From Candidatus Atribacter alterifermentans (GTDB lineage: Bacteria; Atribacterota; Atribacteria; Atribacterales; Atribacteraceae), in contig JAAYUP010000295.1 of assembly GCA_012517635.1 (NCBI GenBank), positions 1 through 6,561 on the forward strand: a stretch of DNA of 6,561 nucleotides, read 5' to 3'. Both the position numbers and the translations under genes were made by a program. Shown here piece after piece: positions 1 through 5,230 of the stretch; positions within the stretch are counted from its first letter, which is position 1, and the number at the start of each line of letters is the position of its first letter. The notes beneath the pieces are model-generated. The model ran no database searches. It was given only the letters and a program-made list of their open reading frames with translations, and was not told where the DNA came from.

Positions 1-904
1 ACCGTTGACTTTTTTCTGGAAATGAAAATTCTTTTTCACCAATCAAAAGAACCTGAACTCCTTTTTGGATAAGTTCTTGAGCAAGAGAGGAGGTTAGTTT
101 TTGCGTTTTGCCATGAAGAGCAAGAATCATAGCTAGCATTGGATTGACGGCAAGTTCATAAGGTCCATGACGAAATTGACCTACAGAAAAAACAGCAAAA
201 AGCTCTTTTGCGCATTCCGAAAAACATAGATTGCCATGCCAAGCAGAACTTAGAGCTGGTCCTCGGGCAATAATTATTTTATGAGGAGAAGGTTGGATGA
301 TATCCATTTTATCAAGCAGATCATTACACCAGCTTTCTGACTTTTCAATTATTTCTTCGATTTCTTGAGCAAGCTGATTTAATAAAGAAGATAATCTTTT
401 TATTTCGTTTTGTTCGCCTATCCAGGCTAATGACAAAAGATTTAAAAGAAGAACGGTTGCAGTATGAGCTTTTGTAGAAGTTATTGACTCTTCTGTACCC
501 GAAAGAATATCAATGGTTTCCGAACATAACCCACTCATTTTACTTTTTGTTTGTGCTGTAATACCAATAATTCGATCAACATTTGGACATCTTTTAATAA
601 CATCAACAACTTCAAATGATTCACCGGATTGAGATATACAAAGGAGAGTATCCTCTTTTTTAATACTATTTAAACCGTAGTGCAAGAATTCAGATGCATC
701 AATCCAGACAACTGAATATCCATGGTCTAAAAGTTTTAAATAGGCTGGATAGGCAGCAAATAATGAACTTCCCATGCCAGTCATAATAATTTTTCCTGGT
801 TTTGGTTTTCCCCAACTGTATAATTTCCCATCAATAAGGTATTTTTCTGATATTTTTTTAATCAACTCAGGTTGTTCTTTTATTTCTTTAAACATCCTAT
901 TCAA
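1..904 (-). CDS. Double-SIS-domain sugar-phosphate isomerase/deaminase-like protein (GlmS isomerase-domain family), 3' end beyond window
   Basis: The minus strand is open from 904 to the left edge, giving 301 codons and no stop, so the C-terminus is missing. The start is read as TTG at 904: a GGAGGT lies 7 nt upstream, whereas the in-frame ATG at 895 would be 16 nt away. The protein opens with NRMFKEIKEQPE, like the linker before the GlmS isomerase domain. The first SIS domain (about 35-165) has GMGSS (43-47) and the sugar-phosphate-binding SQSGES (91-96). The second (about 205 onward) has Glu230 and FRHGP with His246. Their 16-residue spacing matches E. coli GlmS Glu488 and His504, so the isomerase chemistry looks kept. 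There is no glutaminase domain, which points to AgaS/FrlB-like deaminase-isomerases of amino-sugar or fructosamine phosphates rather than true GlmS; the substrate cannot be told. It is probably cytosolic. It is divergent from everything else here, so it belongs to a separate transcription unit. Family is secure; exact role is not. Confidence 0.88.
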   Translation of the reverse strand, partial: MNRMFKEIKEQPELIKKISEKYLIDGKLYSWGKPKPGKIIMTGMGSSLFAAYPAYLKLLDHGYSVVWIDASEFLHYGLNSIKKEDTLLCISQSGESFEVVDVIKRCPNVDRIIGITAQTKSKMSGLCSETIDILSGTEESITSTKAHTATVLLLNLLSLAWIGEQNEIKRLSSLLNQLAQEIEEIIEKSESWCNDLLDKMDIIQPSPHKIIIARGPALSSAWHGNLCFSECAKELFAVFSVGQFRHGPYELAVNPMLAMILALHGKTQKLTSSLAQELIQKGVQVLLIGEKEFSFPEKSQR

Positions 905-911
905 AAAAAAT

Positions 912-917
912 ACCTCC
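912..917 (-). promoter_or_regulatory. Shine-Dalgarno site that decides a TTG start
   Basis: On the minus strand GGAGGT is followed by seven nucleotides (A and six T) and then TTG at 904. This spacing is ideal for TTG and too long (16 nt) for the ATG at 895. TTG is in frame with the SIS gene and adds the residues MNR. No clear -35/-10 pair was found upstream; the leader region soon enters the palindromic repeat at 987-1006. Confidence 0.75.
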
Positions 918-986
918 TCATCATTCTTTTTAGGTTTGAAACGGATGATTGAATGAACTTCTTTATTATCTATCCTGTAAATACAC

Positions 987-1006
987 GGGCATGATAAATC
1001 AAGCCC
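987..1006. repeat. Short palindromic repeat, GGGCATGAT / ATCAAGCCC
   Basis: GGGCATGAT (987-995) and ATCAAGCCC (998-1006) are inverted copies with one mismatch around a 2-nt centre. The flank continues CCTACA. GTAGGGGC...GCCCCTAC-type palindromes are, from general knowledge, common dispersed repeats in some uncultured bacteria. It lies in the upstream region of the SIS gene, so it could also form a hairpin in that gene's leader. Confidence 0.6.
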
Positions 1007-1031
1007 CTACAAAAGATTTTTAAAAAAAGGC

Positions 1032-1147
1032 GTCATCCTGAGCCCTCGCTTTTCGAGGGTGTGAGGATCTCATCTTTTCAATTCTTTTTTTATAAAAACT
1101 TTAAAGGATGAGATTCTCACGTCGCATAAAACGCTCCTCAGAATGAC
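1032..1147. repeat. Large imperfect inverted repeat (REP/MITE-like palindromic element)
   Basis: The outer ends GTCATCCTGAG (1032-1042) and CTCAGAATGAC (1137-1147) are inverted copies with one mismatch. The inner ends GTGAGGATCTCATC (1061-1074) and GATGAGATTCTCAC (1107-1120) are also inverted copies with one mismatch. The two arms are about 43 and 41 nt and enclose an AT-rich centre of about 32 nt. The left arm holds its own hairpin, CCCTCG (1043-1048) with CGAGGG (1054-1059). No reading frame or transposase is inside. This structure fits a non-autonomous palindromic dispersed element; similar TCATTCTGAG...GAATCTCAT units are known from many metagenome-derived genomes (general knowledge). Confidence 0.75.
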
Positions 1148-1159
1148 TGATTGAGATAG

Positions 1160-1213
1160 GTATTTTCATCTTCATCTGGTGCTGCGAAAGCAGCATAAAG
1201 GTCTATCCTGAAA
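1160..1213 (+). repeat. 54-bp dispersed repeat unit, copy 1 (inverted partner at 6488-6547)
   Basis: This stretch matches the reverse complement of 6488-6547. The 34-nt core (1160-1193) differs at one position, and the rest has a few changes plus 6 nt of insertion in the other copy. The core contains a hairpin with a GAAA tetraloop, TGCTGC-GAAA-GCAGCA (1180-1195). It directly follows the inverted repeat ending at 1147 and may be part of the same composite element. No coding potential is seen. Confidence 0.8.
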
Positions 1214-1372
1214 CTTTTGTTAATAGAATGATAATTGAGCCAATTTTTCAAATTTTTTAGTATAGAATAGAGTATAAAAATAAACATCAATTCACTAACC
1301 AGATAACCTAACACTTCCTATCACACCAATTTGCTTGAAAAACATTGTTCAATTTTTTAATTTTTTTCTTAA
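1214..1372. other. AT-rich spacer without a recognisable gene
   Basis: This spacer is very AT-rich, with T-runs around 1352-1369, and shows no open frame of coding character on either strand. A weak promoter-like pair can be drawn, TTGAGC (1235-1240) and TAGTAT (1258-1263) with 17 nt between them, but each box matches the consensus at only four of six positions. The composition changes sharply to a more GC-rich coding-like sequence at about 1373. Confidence 0.5.
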
Positions 1373-1945
1373 GGAGGAAAAACTGATGCTTCATTAACCA
1401 GCAATGTCCACATCACTGGTCCGGATGGGGAAAGTTTTGATTTCCCCATTTCCGAAGGGCATGCTCCTGTTACACCTCGAACCTCGGGAGACTGGAAAGT
1501 CCAATTTACTGGAGGTAGTTGTACTTTTAATAAATCAATTAACGTTCGTGTTATCAAAGGCGAAGAACCTTATACCATTGTAGCGAACGGCAATATCGAT
1601 ATTGGATTTTCCTGCAACATCAACCCCAAAAGCGTATCTAAGAATTTAATTGTAACGGTAATACGATCAGCTCAGTGTGCCGGTGTCTTAGAATATTGGG
1701 AAAATTAAGGCTGCAAGAAATCCAATTGGGATGGCTCCAAACCAATCTATTTTAATATCACCAGTGATGATGGATCAGCAAACTTCACCCCGCTCGCCGG
1801 ACGTTGGTGTTTTGATCCTTCTGGTTTAGGAGGAACCTATACTTATTCAGCAAAATCTGCCTGTTTCCTAGCTACTATCCGATGTGAAAAGTCTGATATT
1901 TATCTAACACCAACCCCGACACCGTGGCCGACCAGAAAACCTTAA
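1373..1945 (+). pseudogene. Remnant of a cysteine-rich, probably extracytoplasmic protein gene (5' truncated, internal stop)
   Basis: One frame runs for 190 codons from a TAA at 1370 to the stop at 1943-1945, interrupted only by TAA at 1706-1708. Both sides of that stop read as ordinary protein: before it, Ig-like or beta-sandwich text such as HITGPDGESFDFPI and SGDWKVQFTGG; after it, SNWDGSKPIYFNI and GRWCFDPSG. Seven cysteines are spread over both halves, and the tail is TPTPTPWPTRKP, typical of exported proteins. There is no in-frame ATG and no signal peptide at the front, where AT-rich DNA begins abruptly. No start follows the TAA either. I therefore read it as a gene that lost its 5' end and took a nonsense mutation (one base from Gln, Lys or Glu). 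The family is not recognised. Readthrough or a sequencing error at 1706 would not restore the missing start. Confidence 0.7.
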
Positions 1946-2024
1946 TTGCAGTAAATTTTAAAATTCATTTATCTGCTTGCTTCTGAACTAACTATGAACT
2001 CATAACGAATTCGCAAAAACCTCT

Positions 2025-2071
2025 CTGGGTTGCCATAACAAAAAATGGCAACCCAGCAATAATTACTTTTT
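2025..2071 (+). terminator. Perfect 12-bp hairpin, probable bidirectional terminator
   Basis: CTGGGTTGCCAT (2025-2036) and ATGGCAACCCAG (2045-2056) pair perfectly around an 8-nt A-rich loop. On the plus strand a short T-run (2067-2071) follows after about 10 nt; on the minus strand a T5 run follows after about 6 nt. The T-tracts are not immediately adjacent, so termination is likely but not certain. It sits about 80 nt after the end of the broken gene and upstream of the secreted-protein gene. Confidence 0.55.
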
Positions 2072-2192
2072 ATCAATTCAATTCAAACTCCTTCCCATAA
2101 TTTCCCATATTTTTCTGATAATTTCTCCGAAATTGAAGTTTATACTCCATGTACAACTAAAAAATCTTTCCACCGAGAGGAATGGTGAAATT

Positions 2193-2816
2193 ATGAAAAA
2201 ATTTTTAACTAGCGGGTTTGTCCTGGTTATTTTGCTCATTGCCTTTACTGGAGTTTCCTTAGCCGGAGAAAAAAATGGCCCAGGATTAATGAATGAAATG
2301 AAAATCCATCAAAAAATGTATATGCTTCTTCTTTCAGAAAAATTCACTCCAGAATTGACCAAAGATTGGGAAAGCGAACTAAATCGCCGTGATGGGCTTA
2401 TGGATGAATTTATGCAACTCCAAAAAAATAAAGAATCAATTCACCAAATCCTTGAAAATTTGGAAGAAATTAAAAACCGACTCAACGTTTTAGAAGAAAA
2501 AATTGATAAAAGAAAATTTCAACCTAGACCTGAAATGGATGAAGAAAAAATGTCTCCGAAAATGGGAAGACCTGAGTTTAGAAAAGGACCATGGTTCTTG
2601 CAAAAAAGATTTTTAGATCAGAAAAGCCAATTATTCTTTAAAAACCAAGGAGTTGCAATGGAAAAAAACCGAGAACTATTTAAGAAATTCACTGAAGCCG
2701 TTGAGATTGGTGATGAAGCTCAAATCAAATCCATTCTACCTTTGCTTTTTCAACAACTCAAAGAAAGCAACCAACAATTTGAAGAACATCTTAAAACTTT
2801 AAAAAAACAGGAATGA
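2193..2816 (+). CDS. Small secreted coiled-coil protein of unknown function
   Basis: The start is taken at 2193, not the in-frame ATG at 2133, because only 2193 begins with a signal peptide: MKK, a hydrophobic core (8-21) and a Ser-Leu-Ala cleavage site at 22-24. A GAGAGG lies about 12 nt upstream, a weak, somewhat distant ribosome site. The mature part (about 183 residues) is highly charged and Lys/Glu-rich. It has likely coiled-coil helices at about 80-110 (with NLEEIKNRLNVLEEKI) and again in the last 50 residues, and a Pro/Met/Arg-rich linker between them (about 112-138). Ten methionines and no cysteine are in the mature part. The overall plan, a small exported helical protein with paired helices, recalls periplasmic Spy/CpxP-type chaperones, but I see no LTxxQ motif, so that is analogy only. 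It is followed by a terminator-like hairpin and then, on the same strand, by the exporter operon. Confidence 0.8.
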   Translation: MKKFLTSGFVLVILLIAFTGVSLAGEKNGPGLMNEMKIHQKMYMLLLSEKFTPELTKDWESELNRRDGLMDEFMQLQKNKESIHQILENLEEIKNRLNVLEEKIDKRKFQPRPEMDEEKMSPKMGRPEFRKGPWFLQKRFLDQKSQLFFKNQGVAMEKNRELFKKFTEAVEIGDEAQIKSILPLLFQQLKESNQQFEEHLKTLKKQE

Positions 2817-2838
2817 AGATTAGAACTTACTCTCATTT

Positions 2839-2895
2839 CTCCTCCTTTCTTATATCCCTCCTTGACTGATTGAATGTGAAAGGAGGAGATTTTTT
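2839..2895 (+). terminator. Rho-independent terminator after the secreted-protein gene
   Basis: CTCCTCCTTTC (2839-2849) and GAAAGGAGGAG (2878-2888) are perfect inverted copies (11 bp) with a 28-nt loop, followed at once by T6 (2890-2895). A second upstream block, CCTCCTT (2857-2863), can pair with AAGGAGG (2880-2886) with a tighter 16-nt loop. The right arm is therefore shared by two alternative stems. The stem and T-run fit an intrinsic terminator starting about 22 nt after the stop codon. Confidence 0.7.
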
Positions 2896-2900
2896 CAGAA

Positions 2901-2954
2901 AAAGGAAGGGGATCCTCCGGATAAAAGTGAATTTCTTGGAGGACCCTCTCCTTT
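2901..2954. other. Long imperfect hairpin
   Basis: AAAGGA (2901-2906) pairs with TCCTTT (2949-2954), GGG near 2909-2911 pairs with CCC (2944-2946), and TCCTCC (2913-2918) pairs with GGAGGA (2938-2943). The stem has about 15 pairs with small internal bulges and a 19-nt loop. No strong T-run follows. It could be a second terminator or part of a structured leader before the exporter operon. Confidence 0.5.
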
Positions 2955-2973
2955 CTTTAATAATAATCATTTG

Positions 2974-3002
2974 TTTCGTTTTTTCAGAGTGAAAAAACGA
3001 AA
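2974..3002. other. Perfect 12-bp hairpin (TTTCGTTTTTTC / GAAAAAACGAAA)
   Basis: The arms 2974-2985 and 2991-3002 pair perfectly with a 5-nt loop. The stem is mostly A-U, so it is weaker than its length suggests. On the minus strand the arm contains a T6 run, so it could help stop antisense transcription. It is one of four consecutive hairpins between 2839 and 3029. Confidence 0.5.
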
Positions 3003-3029
3003 GATGAAAACATCGATAAAAAATCGATG
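3003..3029. other. Two mutually exclusive small hairpins sharing CATC
   Basis: CATCGAT (3011-3017) pairs with ATCGATG (3023-3029) around an A5 loop, 7 bp perfect. The same CATC can instead pair with GATG at 3003-3006 across an AAAA loop. The pair lies about 107 nt upstream of the start of the membrane fusion protein gene. The switching shape is seen in the sequence; a regulatory role is inference. Confidence 0.4.
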
Positions 3030-3136
3030 AATAATATCTTTTTGATCCTTTAAAAATACAATTAATTTTTCGAATTCAGCCTATCTCTGCCTTCATAAAT
3101 TGAACTTTTAGAATGAGGGAAAAGGAATGTGTAAAA

Positions 3137-4438
3137 ATGAATAAAAGAAAAAAAATAGTTTTTATTCCTATTGTCATTCTTATTGTTTTTGTATTGGTTT
3201 TTTTTCTTTTGAATAAGTTTGGTCTTTTGAATAAGTTTTGTTCCACTCAAGCTCAAGATATTATTCCAATATCTACCATTCGGGTAATCCAAGGAACAAT
3301 ACGAGAAACGATTGAAGCTGAGGGAACTTTGGCTCCATTTGAAACCGTTAATGTAAAATCAAAAGAAGATGGTTACAAGGTTGAAGTTGTTCTTGTTGAA
3401 GAAGGTGATTCTGTTAAAAAAGGACAAGAATTGGTAAAGCTGGATGTCAGCAATTATGAAGCTAACCTAAAAAAGGCTGAAACTGAACTCCTGACAGCCC
3501 AGACAACTTTGAAAAAATTGTTAGAGGGAGCAACCGAATTAGAAATCACTCAGACAAAAACGACGCTTGAACAAGCTCAATTAAATTATGAAAATGCTCG
3601 AGTTCAATTCGAACAAAATCAAAAACTTTTTGAAAGTGGTGCTGTTTCCCAAAAAGAGTTCAGTGAAAGTCAAAACCAAATGGAAATTTATAAACAAGGC
3701 GTTATATCGGCTCAAAAGAAACTTGATGATCTTTTAGATGGCGCAGATCAAGACGAAATTGAAGTTGCCCGAGCTCAGTTAGCTCAAGCAGAAGCAAACA
3801 TTGTCGATGCCAAAAAAAAGATTGAATATGGAACCATTACCTCACCGATTGATGGAGTAGTCACTGCAGTATCAGTTGAAAAAGAGGATGTTGTAACCCA
3901 AGCTAAAACTTTAATTACTATTGGTAATTTAGATCAAATGAAAGCATTGGTAGCATTCAACGAAATTGATGTTCCCAAAATAAATATCGGTGCTAAAGCA
4001 GAAATAACTCTCGCTGCTTTCCCTGACGAAGTAATTAGAGGAGAGGTATCATTTATTTCACTCCAGCCACAAATTATTGATAATATCGTGACTTATGAAG
4101 GAAAAATTATTGTTCCCAATTCAGACAGAAGGCTCTATCCAGGAATGACGGTTGATGCCACTGTTGTTATAAATCAAAGTGAAAATACATTATTACTTCC
4201 CTTAGAAGTCCTTATTGAGGAAGATGGGAAAAATTCTGTTTTTATTCCAGGATCACAAAAAGAACCTAACAAGGTTCCTATAAAAGTCGGTCTTAGAAAT
4301 GATGAAATTTTCGAGGTTTTAGAAGGCCTTCAAAAGGACCAGGAGGTATTGATTCCTACACTCAGTATTCAAACATCGCAACCCAATCAAAACCCGATGG
4401 GAATGGGTGTTGGTGGTCCACCTCCTGAAAGAATGTAA
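3137..4438 (+). CDS. MacA/YknX-like periplasmic adaptor (membrane fusion protein) of an ABC exporter
   Basis: The protein has 433 residues from ATG 3137, which has AAAGGA 10 nt upstream; the in-frame ATG at 3113 has no ribosome site. Order: short Lys/Arg-rich cytosolic tail, one membrane anchor (about 7-25), first half of the lipoyl/barrel-sandwich domain (about 55-105, with EEGDSVKKGQELVKLD), a long alpha-helical hairpin (about 107-230), second lipoyl half (about 232-262, with TITSPIDGVV), then beta-barrel and membrane-proximal domains, ending in a Gly/Met/Pro-rich tail (MGMGVGGPPPERM). The hairpin has the usual two-fold likeness, LLEGATELEI against LLDGADQDEI. This is the standard RND/HlyD-type adaptor of MacAB-like pumps, which forms an oligomeric tube around the permease and carries substrate outward. 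It is first of three co-directional genes, 28 nt before the ATPase. The gene name is not assigned because MacA and YknX types cannot be separated here. An 18-bp duplication lies just after the anchor. Confidence 0.93.
   Translation: MNKRKKIVFIPIVILIVFVLVFFLLNKFGLLNKFCSTQAQDIIPISTIRVIQGTIRETIEAEGTLAPFETVNVKSKEDGYKVEVVLVEEGDSVKKGQELVKLDVSNYEANLKKAETELLTAQTTLKKLLEGATELEITQTKTTLEQAQLNYENARVQFEQNQKLFESGAVSQKEFSESQNQMEIYKQGVISAQKKLDDLLDGADQDEIEVARAQLAQAEANIVDAKKKIEYGTITSPIDGVVTAVSVEKEDVVTQAKTLITIGNLDQMKALVAFNEIDVPKINIGAKAEITLAAFPDEVIRGEVSFISLQPQIIDNIVTYEGKIIVPNSDRRLYPGMTVDATVVINQSENTLLLPLEVLIEEDGKNSVFIPGSQKEPNKVPIKVGLRNDEIFEVLEGLQKDQEVLIPTLSIQTSQPNQNPMGMGVGGPPPERM
3205..3240 (+). repeat. 18-bp tandem duplication inside the adaptor gene
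   Basis: TCTTTTGAATAAGTTTGG (3205-3222) is followed at once by the same 18 nt with one change (3223-3240). It keeps the frame and doubles the peptide LLNKFG / LLNKFC at residues 24-35, at the outer end of the membrane anchor. Length variation in this linker is probably tolerated. Confidence 0.85.
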
Positions 4439-4466
4439 GAATAAATAGACTAATAGGAGAAATAGT

Positions 4467-5225
4467 ATGAGCGAAAAATCGGTTCAACCAGTTATTGACG
4501 TTAGAGAATTGGGGAAAGTCTACTTTTTGGAAACAATTCAAGTCAAAGGCATAAACAATGTATCATTTCAGATATATCCTAGTGATTTTGTCTCTATCAT
4601 GGGACCATCTGGTTCAGGAAAATCAACTCTGATGAATATTTTGGGATGCCTCGATACACCAACCAGTGGCCAATATCTCCTTGATCAGGAAGAAGTATCC
4701 CATCTCAAAGAAAACCAGTTGGCAGCAATCCGTAACCGTAAAATTGGTTTTGTTTTTCAGAATTTTAATCTTTTACCAAAATTAAATGCTTTTCAAAATG
4801 TTGAACTTCCACTTCTTTATGCCGGTATTCCAAAACCCATAAGATGTGAAATGGTGAACTCTCTAATGGAAAAAGTGGGATTAAGCCAAAGAAAATATCA
4901 TCGTCCTAATCAACTTTCTGGCGGCCAAATTCAACGAGTAGCAATCGCCCGTGCTCTGGCTAATAACCCATCAATTATTCTTGCTGATGAACCGACTGGT
5001 AACTTGGATTCTCGATCTGGAGAAGAAGTCATGGAAGTTTTTCAAAAATTAAATGAACAAGGAAAGACTATTATATTAGTAACTCATGAACAGGACATTG
5101 CATTTCATTCCAAACGGATACTCCGGTTCCGTGATGGACAATTAGAAAAGGAAGAATGTGTGGCCACTCCACTTAAAGCAAAAGATTTTCTCCGACCAAC
5201 AAAAGAAACCTTGGAGGCGAGTTAG
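4467..5225 (+). CDS. MacB/LolD-type ABC transporter ATP-binding subunit
   Basis: This is a 252-residue cytosolic ATPase with every motif intact: Walker A GPSGSGKS (46-53), Q-loop Gln98 in FQNFNLLP, signature LSGGQ (150-154), Walker B IILADE (170-175), D-loop NLDS, and switch His207 in LVTHE. The sequence pattern (GCLDTPTSG, ADEPTGNLD) is that of the MacB/LolD/FtsE group, which drives extracytoplasmic substrate handling rather than solute uptake. An AGGAGA 6 nt before the ATG gives a strong start. It follows the adaptor by 28 nt and precedes the permease by 5 nt, so the three are surely one operon. ATPase and permease are separate chains here, as in YknYZ, not fused as in E. coli MacB. The last 30 residues or so beyond the usual fold are Lys/Glu-rich and of no clear role. 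Confidence 0.96.
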   Translation: MSEKSVQPVIDVRELGKVYFLETIQVKGINNVSFQIYPSDFVSIMGPSGSGKSTLMNILGCLDTPTSGQYLLDQEEVSHLKENQLAAIRNRKIGFVFQNFNLLPKLNAFQNVELPLLYAGIPKPIRCEMVNSLMEKVGLSQRKYHRPNQLSGGQIQRVAIARALANNPSIILADEPTGNLDSRSGEEVMEVFQKLNEQGKTIILVTHEQDIAFHSKRILRFRDGQLEKEECVATPLKAKDFLRPTKETLEAS

Positions 5226-5230
5226 TCATA

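Noticed and set aside
774..956. 60-residue plus-strand open frame
   Set aside because: It overlaps the SIS gene on the opposite strand, and its Phe/Ile/Ser-rich text is what an antisense shadow of a low-GC gene gives.
969..1213. CRISPR array
   Set aside because: The repeats are palindromic and of different types, with no regular unit-spacer spacing and no cas genes.
1371..1397. Strong AAGGAGG followed 8 nt later by ATG (1386), looking like the start of the gene at 1373-1945
   Set aside because: That ATG is out of frame with the protein-like frame and reaches a stop after three codons (Met-Leu-His). It would also give no signal peptide, so it is probably chance or a leftover.
1369..1557. 62-residue minus-strand open frame
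   Set aside because: It lies opposite the better-supported frame of the broken gene, has no ribosome site, and its start is inside coding-like plus-strand sequence.
3137..3244. Lipoprotein signal at Cys35 of the adaptor
   Set aside because: The residues before the cysteine (LNKF) do not fit a lipobox, and the cysteine arises from the 18-bp duplication; a plain membrane anchor is the better reading.
3062..3292. 76-residue minus-strand open frame
   Set aside because: It is Asn/Lys-rich, overlaps the adaptor gene's start on the other strand and has no ribosome site or recognisable motif.
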